Shown here piece after piece: positions 9,528-18,222 of a stretch of 45,764 bases of DNA. Numbering within the stretch: position 1 is the first letter of the stretch; each line of letters starts with the position of its first letter. Source of the stretch: Mesorhizobium sp. (lineage in GTDB: Bacteria > Pseudomonadota > Alphaproteobacteria > Rhizobiales > Rhizobiaceae); assembly GCA_004020545.1 (NCBI GenBank), contig SAQE01000052.1, positions 1 through 45,764 of the forward strand, given 5' to 3'. The notes under the pieces are model-generated. The model saw nothing but the letters and a program-made list of their open reading frames with translations, did no database searches and was not told where the DNA came from. Position numbers and translations under genes: made by a program.

Positions 9528-9904
9528 TAGTGTAGGTCAGCACGCATGGTATCGAGGAATCTCGAGTGTAACATCGAGGCGACTGAATGGCGCGCATCGG
9601 GGAATATTCATCGCCCGATGGCAGACCCCGGCTGTGGGGTCGGCGTGATACAAGATTCCACCTCCGGTGGATAGGAGTCCTTCGCGGGACGACGAGTGAA
9701 GCAAGGGCGTACCGGGGCTTGGTCGGGCGTGGTAGCACCACAGACCGCTGTTTAGATTGCTCGCTTGAATTCTCCTGATCCCATGCTGGGAGGGCTTAAG
9801 AGCCGATCCCGAAGAGAAGCAAGGCCTGCGAAGGGCAAGCAACATCGGTGTGACGAACAGCTTAGGCGTGATGAACAGCTCAGAAGACGCTTGACTTCAA
9901 ATCG
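9528..9904. other. intergenic region, 377 bp, no gene recognised
   Basis: No convincing open frame. Two short hairpins lie near 9624-9665 (GACCCC/GGGGTC and CCACC/GGTGG). They are not followed by a T-run, so a terminator is not claimed. The sequence runs into the IS481 remnant. Confidence 0.4.
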
Positions 9905-10440
9905 CCGAATAGAGAAGTCCCGGCATTTGATGGATCGCATCGATGATGAATCGATCTGGCTCTGAAGTTAATCGTTTGCAAATGAACCCGTATGGCATGA
10001 GGCCGTTGAGCGTCTTGAGCGCCGGGCGAAGTTGTAGGCGTCGACGAAGTCCTGAAGGTGCTGGCGCAGCTGTTCGTGGCTGTGCGTTTGACGGTCGCGT
10101 CCTTGATGGTGCGGTTCATGCGCTCGACTTGGCCGTTAGTCCACGGATGATTGATCTTGGTGAACCTGTGCTCGATACTGTTCTCGCGGCACATGAGAAC
10201 ATGTGGGTCAGTATCGCGCTGTTGGTCCGTTGGCGCAGCGCGGCGGATAGCGTAACTGGATGCCATTATCGCTGAGCACGGTGTGGATCTTGTAAGGCAT
10301 GGCCTCGATCAGGGCGACGAGGAAGGCCGAGGCGGCAACGCGGGTGGCGTCGATGAGAATATGACGAGTTCACTGAAACCAGGGTGTCGCCGCTTGGTCA
10401 CCCGCCGCGCATAGAGCAGGTCGCCAACTGCTGCCATTAA
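9905..10440 (-). pseudogene. IS481-family transposase, broken
   Basis: Read on the minus strand in several frames, this gives the second half of an IS481-type DDE transposase: HLIEAMPYKIHTVLSDNGIQ-like sequence near 10260-10330, then CRENSIEHRFTKINHPWTNG and QVERMNRTIKDATVKR in one frame. After further shifts come FICK and TSEPDRFIIDAIHQMPGL near 9920-9985. The N-terminal helix-turn-helix half is missing and at least two frameshifts are present, so the element is inactive. Terminal repeats were not identified. Confidence 0.85.
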
Positions 10441-10789
10441 AGCCGTCTTCGACGTTTGTGGCTATTGAACCGACCTTATCAAAGCCCACCATCCAGATGG
10501 ATTCGATCGTTGCTGTTCTCCCTGGGAATCTCTATCCAAGTGATCTTCAAATTTTGGGGGTTTGACTTCGCTATACTTGGCTTCGATACGTTAAGATCGT
10601 CTCATGAGACTTGGCCACCCTGTCGGGCGGCACAGAAGTTTGGACTCGGGCCGTCAATTTTTCAATGGCTTAGCAGCCCATTCCACAAAGGGATCGGACT
10701 GCAGCCGCCACAGATTGTTGGACCATTCTGATATTCCGCCAATGATGGCTGGACGCCCTGCGTCCCTGGCCGTTGGATCAGTGCCTGAA
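10441..10789. other. intergenic region, 349 bp, no gene recognised
   Basis: Lies between the IS481 remnant and a small minus-strand gene. It is more AT-rich than its surroundings around 10540-10610. Short open frames exist on both strands but none has a recognisable product or a good ribosome binding site. Confidence 0.4.
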
Positions 10790-11080
10790 TCATTGCGTCT
10801 GGTATGGTTGAACCGAAAAGTACAGAAGTCGGGCGGCTTGACGGATCGAGTCCGACTCGTTGAGCAACCGCCTTTTGCCAGGCTCGTCCGGACAAGTTGC
10901 GATTGCCGCATCGAGATCGCTTAGCCTGGCGCGGTACTCGGCAATCATCCCGGCGTAAGCAACAATGGCGTCTCTCGCGTCCGGGGAAGCGAGTCTGAGT
11001 TTTTCTGGATCAAGGGGACAGCGAAATTTTGCAAGCTTTTCTGCTGGATAGGCAATCGTCGACGCATGATTGGTCATCAT
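10790..11080 (-). CDS. small hypothetical protein (96 aa)
   Basis: Starts MMTNHASTIAYPAEKLAKFR and has a helical, charged middle with a short heptad-like stretch (AYAGMIAEYRARLSDLDAAI). No family is recognised. ATG at 11080 is preferred because GAGGA lies about six bases upstream; an open frame further upstream has no such signal. The gene lies just outside the proposed left end of the Tn7-like element, with its upstream region cut by it, so its promoter may be lost. Confidence 0.5.
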   Translation of the reverse strand: MMTNHASTIAYPAEKLAKFRCPLDPEKLRLASPDARDAIVAYAGMIAEYRARLSDLDAAIATCPDEPGKRRLLNESDSIRQAARLLYFSVQPYQTQ

Positions 11081-11139
11081 GACATTCCTCATATTTGAGA
11101 TCTGGGGATGGCGCCGACCCCGTCGACGATGAGGAATGG

Positions 11140-11170
11140 TGTACTGTTGTCGCCAATTTGTCAAGTTTTT
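11140..11170 (+). repeat. candidate left end of the Tn7-like transposon
   Basis: Begins TGTACTGTTGTCGCC and continues ATTTGTCAAG. TGT followed by repeated TTGTCG/TTGTCA boxes is how ends of TniA/TnsB-type elements commonly look. The 3' end of tniQ is 100 bp inside. A similar box pair in the opposite orientation lies at 17296-17323 (TGACAAAA ... GGCGACAAA). No target duplication was established. Confidence 0.4.
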
Positions 11171-11270
11171 GCTGAGAGTGGCTCACGAGCCTTCGCTTAG
11201 TTCATTGAAATGTTTTGAAAGACAGCGGTTCTATTCCCAGCCTCCCATTCGATGCTTTAGCCGAAATCAA

Positions 11271-12794
11271 TCAGAGCACTTGGGCAATCCGTGGCGAGGG
11301 ATGTTTCGGCAGCCTCCCGCGTCCGGAATAGTTGCGTGTGCGAACGGGGGCAGATACCAAGACAGCTTGCAATCCCGGCTTAGTGATATCCCACCCATCG
11401 ACTGCGACAGCTCCCGACAAAACGTCTGCCACGGCCTTTGAGTATGAGCAACATGCCTTCGCCCTATAAATGTCGAAATCAACGAGGCCCGCGGATTTAC
11501 TCAAGGTCGGAACTCGCGATTTAATAGTAGCAAGAATTTCTTCGATTTCATTGCGGTCGTATTGACCTGACTTGCCGCCCGCGTCTTTGATCACTGGAGC
11601 AAAGATGCCGTGAGACCGCATGCTGGCAAAACGTTTCCTTGACACACCTAGAACGTCTGCCGCGGTTTCGGCAGAAATCATGCGCGATGACCGGCGTTTG
11701 ATCGTCTCCGCCTCGAACTCTTCAAGACCGCATTCGGGAATCCTTGAATTCCACTTTGCGAGCTGTATGACCTCATCAATCCGAAGGCCCAAGGCTGTAG
11801 CGATTTCTCTTGCAGACGGCTCATTTTCTGCGACGGGGAACTTCCGCCTCAAGCGTCGACATGCCCCAAACTTCTCGAGAACTCGATTGGTGTCCTCCAT
11901 CAGAAAGTCGAGCCCGCGACGATATTGCTTGGTGTAAAGGGCGTAGTACCACCATCCGAGGTTCTTTTGGATATCTTTGCAGCCGAAAACCCCGTCGACG
12001 CAGTACGGCGACTCGCGGATGTGTCGTTCCAATAGGTCGGAGAGCGAGCCGTTTTCATCGAGAAAATTGTGCCCAGCTTCCATAAATTGCTGGTCCTGCG
12101 AGCTTTCATGCCTACTGGACTCCGCGGGCTTCCAACCGTGGATTAGCATTTTCCCAATGATGCTGCAGAGATACACGGCTTCCGACAGCCGCAAGTTGTC
12201 TAACAGACTTATGCGCGAAGGCTGCAATACGCCAAGGCGTCCGAGAATGTAGCTGGAGAAGCGTAGGCCTGGATCAGCTTTGGTCAAGGCTGCATCTGTT
12301 TTACAAATAGCCATATCGGACGTCTGCAATGGATAATGCCAAGCCCATTTCATGCTGCGTCGTTCGCTGGCCAGTTCGATCTGATGTATCGGACAGACAC
12401 GAACAATAGGAAGATCGAACCAGAATCTATGAAACGATTTCTCATTGAGGCACGCCAAGCAATACCGGCGGTGGCGGATCGACCAATCCCGGCCCAACCT
12501 CAGGTGCTCTCCCCTAATATAAACAGAGCTTTTTGCGATTGAAGGTGTTGCCGCGCACAAACGTTCCGTTCCCGGTATTGGCAGCTGCTTGCAGAACTGC
12601 AGCATTTGCTGCGGGTCGATATTGCGGCCGTTAAGGCCCAATGACATGGCGAAGGCAGGTGTCGCTTGCTGCCCATTGAGCGCTGCCAGGCGCAGGAAAA
12701 AGCCGTGAGCAGGTTCATGCTCATACGGTTCAAGCCCCCACCGCGGGATAGGAGGAGGATTTGCTGATGAAGACCATGACAGTTTATCAAGCAT
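11271..12794 (-). CDS. tniQ: TniQ/TnsD-family transposition target-selection protein
   Basis: A 507-residue TniQ-family protein. The N-terminal TniQ domain has the conserved opening (PYEHEPAHGFFLRLAALNG) and a zinc-binding set at C112, C115, C134 and H137 (YCLACLNEK and RVCPIHQIEL). Longer members such as TnsD bind a specific target DNA and recruit the TniB/TnsC ATPase; the long C-terminal part here suggests sequence-specific targeting. It includes a helix-turn-helix-like stretch around ISAETAADVLGVSRKRF. ATG at 12794 overlaps the end of tniB, with GGAAG ten bases upstream. Intact, unlike its neighbours tniB and tnsA. Last gene of the transposition operon. Confidence 0.88.
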   Translation of the reverse strand: MLDKLSWSSSANPPPIPRWGLEPYEHEPAHGFFLRLAALNGQQATPAFAMSLGLNGRNIDPQQMLQFCKQLPIPGTERLCAATPSIAKSSVYIRGEHLRLGRDWSIRHRRYCLACLNEKSFHRFWFDLPIVRVCPIHQIELASERRSMKWAWHYPLQTSDMAICKTDAALTKADPGLRFSSYILGRLGVLQPSRISLLDNLRLSEAVYLCSIIGKMLIHGWKPAESSRHESSQDQQFMEAGHNFLDENGSLSDLLERHIRESPYCVDGVFGCKDIQKNLGWWYYALYTKQYRRGLDFLMEDTNRVLEKFGACRRLRRKFPVAENEPSAREIATALGLRIDEVIQLAKWNSRIPECGLEEFEAETIKRRSSRMISAETAADVLGVSRKRFASMRSHGIFAPVIKDAGGKSGQYDRNEIEEILATIKSRVPTLSKSAGLVDFDIYRAKACCSYSKAVADVLSGAVAVDGWDITKPGLQAVLVSAPVRTRNYSGRGRLPKHPSPRIAQVL

Positions 12795-13784
12795 GTGCGC
12801 TGCGCTTCCGCTTAGCAAAGGGATCATGTGTTGTCAGGGGCGCCGCCGTAGCGATAGCATCTGCTTTCTTCGACCAATCGTCTCGGAACGGGTTAAAGCT
12901 CGTCTGGGGCGGTTTGATCCAATCATAGGCCTGCGCCAGATGGGTCGCATCCACCTGGTCAGACCCATCGTTGATCGCCAAGCATCCGGCGTTGAACAAG
13001 AAATTTTTCAGCAGGCCGATGATTCCTTGGCTCACCCAGTGCAATCGCTCTGCTGTGGCAGCAGCCCCGAGGCGTGACTTATTCAAGAATGGCATGCCAG
13101 TGTCGAACTGATCGCACAGCAGCCGGAACGACATGCGCTCGTCCTCGCTGTCCCAAGAATATGGATGAAGGAAAGCGTATTGGAGACCGCCCGCCCGACT
13201 AGCTGCTTATCACTGGACAGCAGGCTGTAGGTCTCGGGCAAGCCGATGCAAACGATGCTTGCCTTCTCCAGGTTAAGGATCTTCCGCAGGAGACGTTTGA
13301 AGTCGGATGCGAGACGAGGATTCTTGATGTCACAGACGTCCTGAACTTCATCGAAAATCAGAAGCGCGACCTCGTGGAATTCTAGTCCGCGCAGGATGTT
13401 GTTCGTAAGGACCGAATTGTTCATGCGGAGCGTATGCGCGACGTTCATCGCATCGCCGAGATTTTCCAGTATTGCTCGGTAGCCACCTGAAGCTGGCATC
13501 TCAACGAGAAGCGCTGGATAGATCATGCCCCGTTCGCCCTGGCGCGGAGGAAATCCGCTTAGATAAGACTTTGCACCAAACGTCTTCCCGGTCCGGCTGT
13601 CTCCCATGACCAGCGAGATCGATCCGCTATCGGCCACTCCGCCGTCGACCGGGAAATGAAACCGGGCGAATGCGTCGCGGGCCTCCTTCAGGCGGTCGTG
13701 GTCGATGACCAGCTTCTTCATTATCAACTGCCGTTCACCCACCGGGAGTACGGCGCGCGCTGCGCGGTCAGGAAGTACGTCCAT
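12787..13784 (-). pseudogene. tniB: TniB/TnsC-family AAA+ transposition ATPase, frameshifted
   Basis: AAA+ ATPase that in Tn7/Tn5053-type systems links target selection (TniQ) to the transposase (TniA). The first part has Walker A at residues 61-68 (GDSRTGKT) and Walker B (LLIFDEVQDV). After AVSNTLSFIH the frame is lost at about 13163. The expected continuation (YSWDSEDERMSFRLLCDQF) is found one frame over and runs to the stop at 12787 with a normal TniB C-terminus. A single missing base explains this. ATG at 13784 overlaps tniA, with GGAG eight bases upstream. As written the protein would be truncated after the ATPase core. No slippery site typical of programmed frameshifting is seen. Confidence 0.85.
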
Positions 13785-16005
13785 CACTCACACTCCAATT
13801 CTTACTCTTCTTGAACTGATTTAGATCCGAGAGGTCGTCGCTCGGCGCGCCTGAGTCTGCTGTCGGACAAGGCGGCCTTTTCCAACGCGGTTTCGGCGGC
13901 GCCTGTACGGCGCCCCCCAACGGTGGATCTGTTAGAATCTCGGGCGCATGTGCTGCGAGATCGAGAAACCCAGTTGCGGAGCGGTCCTCAAAATCTTGGG
14001 CGGAAATGGTGCTCGAAAGCTTCTTGGCGGTTTCAAGTTGCAGATATCTGGCAAGCTTACGTTGCACTTTCTTTTGGCTTGGCTTGTTCCTAAGCTGGCA
14101 AATGAGCTCGGCCAGCTGAGCCTTGGTCCTCATCAACTGGTCCACGTCGCACTCGCCTCGAACCTGCTCCTTGGCCCGGGCGATGATTACGCGGTGCTGA
14201 TGAAGGGTCAGTCCGTCTGCATACTTCCGGTGCGCATCTGTTGCGTGCAGAGCAAGCACCTCACCAGTGTGATGGTTGATGAGGTTGATGGTGCCAAGGT
14301 CTTGAGGGTCACGAACCAATTTGTACTTCGTTGTCGGTTTGCCAGCCTGACGTGCGCGATGGCGGGTGTCCGTGAGAATCGAAATTAGCGAGGCACCCTC
14401 ATATTTGATGTAGTCCCATACGACGCCATCGCGCTGGATGGTTCGTTCGATGGTGTCGCCCGCCAGTGCAATGAAGGTGTCCATGCTCGGCAGTGGCGCC
14501 GTTTGGAAGGTCTTTGCCTTCCTGTTCCATACATTGATCGGCACATCGCCAACGCCACGAATGATCCCCAACCCCTTGGTGGTCCGGACATGGTATATGT
14601 CGCAAATCCATTTAGTGATGAGCCCTTCCAGCTCAGTCAACGTAAGGGTCGCATCGCCCAATGTTTCGTGATCGCGGCGTGCCAGAACGTTTTCAAGTGT
14701 GGTCCCCGGCAAGGGATGGAGAAGCCCGGCGTTGAGGGTGCCAAAGAACCGTTCGAGTGCGCCCTTCAGCCAAGGCGACCGTGGGGCCAGTCGAACCACG
14801 TTGAAGCCAAGTTCTCTGCCCGCCTCTTCGATATTATGCCCGATGAAATGCAGCGCATTGTCGACGAACAGGTTCTCTATCCGACCGAAGCAAGGCCACT
14901 TATTTTCGATTCCGGTAAGGTGGCTGAGGTCTTTTGGGTAGATCGTATGCCTCAAGCCGTGGATGAAAGCCGCATAACTGGGCTCCTCGAAGCCGATCGA
15001 GAACCCTAGAATCATGCTCGTCGCACGATCACGTAAAACGATGATGTCGGGACGACCGAACTCGATTCCACTCTCATCGACGATCAGGATGTCGAGCCGA
15101 CCATGATCGACTTCTACTTGTTCATAGGGGCGCTCTGGCAACGCAACAGTTGCGTAGGTGCGGTTGCGGCTACGAGCGTAGCGCTCTCCGCGCCTAGCGA
15201 CATCGCGTGTGAATCGATCGATCGCCGCACAACGCCTTTCCAAAGTCCGCCTTGACGGCGGCATCAGATTTCCGTTGGATTGCACGAAACGCGGCCCAAG
15301 GTCGTCTTTGTCCAGCGCAGATCCGAATTCTATGTCGTATTCCCTCACGCGTTCACACACAGTGGCATACGCCAAATCCATGCTAATGCGGGCGAGATAC
15401 ACGTTGATCCCAGCCTCAATCGCAGTTTCCTGAAAAGAGGCAAGCTTGGTACGGCGGCTCCCCTTCAAATCATGTCGGTCCGAATAGGCCGCAGTGCCGT
15501 AAGATGATCCGTACTGTCTGTGCTCCTGAAGCCAATTGAGCACGGAGGTGAACCCTGGGGGGTTCTCCCCACGCCTCTCGGCGACCTCTCTCAGAATTGG
15601 GTTCAGGACTGATCTTGAACGCCGAAGGCTGTCTCCCAGCGCGAGACACGCGGTGACATACTCGCTCTTCCGCAGGTTCGACTGGTGAACCTTCTCACTG
15701 CAGACCAAGGGCGAAAGTGGCCTAGCCGTTTCTTCGGATACGAGACCGCTCTCAAGCACGAGGAACTCGCCACACGCCTGAAGGCCTGCGATGTCGGCGT
15801 CGGTGAGAAGTTTGGAATCGTCTGTCTGAATGTCGATAAACAGCCACTCCCGCCCCAGTTTTTGCCTGGTCCGATATTCGCGCCCGTCGATGGAAACGCG
15901 CGAATAGAGCTGCAGGGCAAATTTTGGGAGTTCGAAGTGTTCGACGACGATATGTTGGGAGGGCGCCTCCGGCACCTCCGACGCCTGTGACGGGGCTGTG
16001 CTCAT
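13768..16005 (-). CDS. tniA: TniA/TnsB-family DDE transposase
   Basis: A 745-residue transposase of the Mu/TniA/TnsB class, which cuts and joins the 3' ends of the transposon. N-terminal DNA-binding helix-turn-helix regions precede the catalytic rve-type core with D300 (QVEVDHGRLD), D382 (LFVDNALHF) and E418 (PWLKGALERFFGTL). The Mu-type beta-barrel follows, and a charged C-terminal tail of the kind that contacts the AAA+ partner. ATG at 16005 overlaps the tnsA stop codon (ATGA). Complete and in frame. Confidence 0.93.
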   Translation of the reverse strand: MSTAPSQASEVPEAPSQHIVVEHFELPKFALQLYSRVSIDGREYRTRQKLGREWLFIDIQTDDSKLLTDADIAGLQACGEFLVLESGLVSEETARPLSPLVCSEKVHQSNLRKSEYVTACLALGDSLRRSRSVLNPILREVAERRGENPPGFTSVLNWLQEHRQYGSSYGTAAYSDRHDLKGSRRTKLASFQETAIEAGINVYLARISMDLAYATVCERVREYDIEFGSALDKDDLGPRFVQSNGNLMPPSRRTLERRCAAIDRFTRDVARRGERYARSRNRTYATVALPERPYEQVEVDHGRLDILIVDESGIEFGRPDIIVLRDRATSMILGFSIGFEEPSYAAFIHGLRHTIYPKDLSHLTGIENKWPCFGRIENLFVDNALHFIGHNIEEAGRELGFNVVRLAPRSPWLKGALERFFGTLNAGLLHPLPGTTLENVLARRDHETLGDATLTLTELEGLITKWICDIYHVRTTKGLGIIRGVGDVPINVWNRKAKTFQTAPLPSMDTFIALAGDTIERTIQRDGVVWDYIKYEGASLISILTDTRHRARQAGKPTTKYKLVRDPQDLGTINLINHHTGEVLALHATDAHRKYADGLTLHQHRVIIARAKEQVRGECDVDQLMRTKAQLAELICQLRNKPSQKKVQRKLARYLQLETAKKLSSTISAQDFEDRSATGFLDLAAHAPEILTDPPLGGAVQAPPKPRWKRPPCPTADSGAPSDDLSDLNQFKKSKNWSVSDGRTS

Positions 16006-16723
16006 GGCCTCAGAATCTCCGAGACAACGGAGCCCATCGAGAGCGGAACGCCAAGGTCGATGTGAGCGACGCCGCGTGCCACCAATGCCATCACCGTTGA
16101 GAAGACCCGTTCGCGCAGATCGCCATTTTCACCTCTGCCAACAAGATTTTGCAGTTCGGAAATCGAAACGGGCCCCGATGCGCCGAGAACTTCGCGCAGC
16201 TCCAAATCCAACGAAACATCAATTGGTCCGCGGCTGTGGATCAGGATAATCTGGCAGTTTCCGAGACGTGGCTGCGCGCGGACTTCCCGTCGGTCAGCAC
16301 CTGAAACTTGACGCCGTGGTCCTGTTCATATGCCTGCCGTATGACCGGTTCCTTCTCCCGCCATTGGGGTTTGGAGCGAAAGAACGATGCCTTGGCGTCA
16401 ATAGCCGAAATATTTCCGCGCCGGTCGCTCACCACGACGTCAGGCGTGTATTCTCGTTTCTCCACACCACCGTTCGGCGTAGGCAAGAAATAGATCAGCC
16501 TGTGGGGCTCGATCGCAAAGGAAGCGACATTCGGGTCGACCTCGAGGAGCGTATGAAGATCACGTTCCAGAAGAGAATTGAAGCGTGTCTCTCCCCGTGC
16601 TTTCTTGGAAGCCGAGAAGCCTCGGTACGCCAGCGTCTTGCTGAAACGGGGAACTTTTCGGACCGATCTTGCGCCTTTGACCAAGCCAAAATGCGACGGG
16701 TGGATAGAGGAGCGGCTCCGCAT
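16002..16723 (-). pseudogene. tnsA: TnsA-like endonuclease, frameshifted
   Basis: TnsA cuts the 5' strands, giving cut-and-paste transposition with TnsB. The first 160 codons hold the PD-(D/E)XK core: E in NSLLERDLHT, D in YTPDVVVSD, and the IDAKAS lysine motif. At about 16290 the frame breaks after QVLTD. Adding one base in the adjacent CC restores DREVRAQPRLGNCQIILIHS, and the other frame continues to the stop at 16002 with a C-terminal helical domain (LDLELREVLGASGPVSISEL). ATG at 16723 has AGGAG seven bases upstream and follows the PhyR-like gene by 12 bases. A TnsA beside TniA/TniB/TniQ makes this a Tn7-like rather than a Tn5053-like module. Confidence 0.82.
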
Positions 16724-16735
16724 GACCAGCTCCTC

Positions 16736-17176
16736 TCAAGCGACGGCAGCGAGGGCGGAGATATCTTCGTCCCAACTTGCAAGTTCAGCATAGCTTGCGG
16801 TCAGGAGATGGCCAAATTCTTCCTCAGGTACCCCCAGCGTCTCGGCGGCTTCAAGCCTGCTGAAATTGTCAAGCGTGACGAGGAGCAGCGCCTGCCGGTG
16901 TCGTGGCGCAAGTGCCATGAGATTGAACTTGCGGCTCCCAGTGGTCGGCGCGAACCAAGTAGGAACGCGGAGCAAGGCCGAGGCATAGAATTTCCAGTGC
17001 AGTGCATACAAGCTGATGCGCGCGCTAGAGGTCGAAGGGAAAATCCCGATCTCGGCGATGAGCGCCTCAAGCATGGTGACAATGACGGCATCGCCAACTG
17101 CTTGTGAGCCGGTCAGTGCCATCGAGTGGCGGCGAAGAAGGGGGAGGAAAGGGGCAATTTCGGCCGATATAGTCAC
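16736..17176 (-). CDS. stand-alone PhyR-like sigma-factor-like domain protein
   Basis: A 146-residue protein resembling only the N-terminal sigma-like half of PhyR, the alphaproteobacterial general stress response regulator. The region-2-like part is IAPFLPLLRRHSMALTGSQA followed by VGDAVIVTMLEALIAEIGIF, and the region-4-like part contains LAPRHRQALLLVTLDNFSRL. The receiver domain that normally follows is absent: the protein stops shortly after ELASWDED. In PhyR this half binds the anti-sigma factor NepR and frees sigma EcfG. GTG at 17176 is chosen because GGAG lies nine bases upstream; a TTG start 13 codons earlier is possible. It heads the tnsA-tniA-tniB-tniQ operon with a 12-base gap to tnsA, suggesting a role in regulating transposition or host stress. 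A divergent ordinary sigma-region-4 protein is the alternative. Confidence 0.72.
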   Translation of the reverse strand: MTISAEIAPFLPLLRRHSMALTGSQAVGDAVIVTMLEALIAEIGIFPSTSSARISLYALHWKFYASALLRVPTWFAPTTGSRKFNLMALAPRHRQALLLVTLDNFSRLEAAETLGVPEEEFGHLLTASYAELASWDEDISALAAVA

Positions 17177-17242
17177 GGATGCGTTCTCCAAAATGGGATC
17201 GGACCGAGCTAACAAAAAGGCTAGACCATTCCGATCGGTTCT

Positions 17243-17268
17243 GATACCTTGGTATCGACAATCGATAC
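17243..17268. promoter_or_regulatory. overlapping palindromes in the divergent control region
   Basis: GATACC-TT-GGTATC (17243-17256) overlaps the palindrome GTATCGA-CAA-TCGATAC (17252-17268), giving three spaced GATAC/GTATC units. Related AGTATCGATT and GGTATCGATT boxes occur at 17303 and 17451. They lie between the divergent PhyR-like and DUF6471 genes, so an operator for one of these products, or transposase-binding repeats near the element's right end, are both possible. Confidence 0.55.
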
Positions 17269-17291
17269 ATAGTGGAGCACTGCCCGGTGCG

Positions 17292-17413
17292 TCAATGACA
17301 AAAGTATCGATTCTGGCGACAAACGGGAGCCATGGACTTATTATGGTTAATTTGAATTCCGATCAGCGCATCTGGGATGGGCTCAGGGCAAACGATTGGA
17401 CTCTGGAGGCAAA
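17292..17413 (+). repeat. tandem duplication, copy 1 (5' region of the DUF6471 gene)
   Basis: About 120 bp matching 17440-17561 with a period of 148 bp and clear divergence. Both copies contain an AGTATCGATT-like box, a purine-rich ribosome binding site, an ATG (17343 here) and a coding stretch of the type IWDGLRANDWTLEAK, corresponding to VWDKLKAKDWNAEAK in copy 2. Copy 1 remains in frame with the gene, so it could add 49 residues. Confidence 0.8.
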
Positions 17414-17439
17414 AAATCGTGGAGTTACGGCAGCGGTTG

Positions 17440-17561
17440 TCAGTGGCAAAGGTATCGATTATAATGGCGAAAGCGACAAGGAGATGATTATGGTTGATGT
17501 GCACGATGAGACACGGGTATGGGACAAGCTGAAGGCCAAAGATTGGAATGCTGAGGCAAAG
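17440..17561 (+). repeat. tandem duplication, copy 2
   Basis: Second copy of the 17292-17413 segment. It contains the better ribosome binding site and the probable start of the DUF6471 gene. Confidence 0.8.
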
Positions 17562-17783
17562 CGCGTGTTGAAGGCAACGCTTAAGAGGCGCGGCGTCACA
17601 TACGCACAATTATGCGATCTCCTCATACAAATGGGGGTGTCAGAAACGGAAGCAAATCTGAAAAACAAAATAAGTAGAGGCGGATTTTCATTTGCATTTT
17701 GCTTGCAATGTATGGCTGCTATTGGCGACGATAGCATATATCTAGGGCGAGACTACATGATCGAAGTAGATTTGCAATTTTGA
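17490..17783 (+). CDS. DUF6471-family small HTH-like protein
   Basis: A 97-residue protein whose core (AKRVLKATLKRRGVTYAQLC, then ETEANLKNKISRGGF and LQCMAAIG) is the DUF6471 signature. These are short proteins with a Cro-like helix-turn-helix appearance, often on plasmids and other mobile elements. Function is not established; DNA binding is likely. ATG at 17490 is chosen because AAGGAG sits six bases upstream. An in-frame ATG at 17343 in the duplicated region would give 146 residues with a repeated N-terminus. It is divergent from the Tn7-like operon across the palindromic region, a layout common for autoregulated mobile-element regulators. Confidence 0.78.
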   Translation: MVDVHDETRVWDKLKAKDWNAEAKRVLKATLKRRGVTYAQLCDLLIQMGVSETEANLKNKISRGGFSFAFCLQCMAAIGDDSIYLGRDYMIEVDLQF

Positions 17784-18222
17784 TTACCAAGCAACTGAGA
17801 TGCCAAAAATCGTATTACTATCGTCATGAACCACCTGGATATTAATCTTTCGCACGCTGCCGCCTCCGGCAAAACCTCCTGTCAATCTTTAGTGGATGTT
17901 CTGAGGGTCGTGACGGCCAGGGCTCGAGCGTCAACCTTGCCCTGCTTTGCGTCGATGATTGCTGTGGCTCGAATGAAAGCTGTGCGCGCGTCGATTGACC
18001 AGCGCGAGGTGACTGGACGAGGGCGCTGCCGGGTGTGGGGTGTGCTCTAAACGAGGGGAACGCAGGTCTCGCCGGCACTGGCACAGGGTGGGAATGCAAG
18101 TGCCGTGTTTGAAGCGTGAGACCTAGTTTATTGGCCCGCCCCTGCCGCTCATCTGAGCTGACGGCTTGCATTGGGGCTGACAGTCGTGGCTTTCTTCACC
18201 GGGAAGACGGAGGTGGGCGAGT
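17784..18222. other. intergenic region, 439 bp, no gene recognised
   Basis: Short open frames occur on both strands but none has recognisable similarity. GGAGG at about 18210 is the ribosome binding site of the next gene. The right end of the Tn7-like element could lie here or further right; no convincing terminal match to the proposed left end was found. Confidence 0.4.

Noticed and set aside
13150-13180. Programmed -1 frameshift in tniB
   Set aside because: No slippery heptamer in the right frame and no obvious downstream structure. Other genes here carry similar random single-base breaks.
17176-17290. EcfG-type stress promoter (GGAAC, about 17 bases, CGTT) upstream of the PhyR-like gene
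   Set aside because: GGAAT and GTTAG occur in the right order, but neither the sequence nor the spacing fits the consensus.
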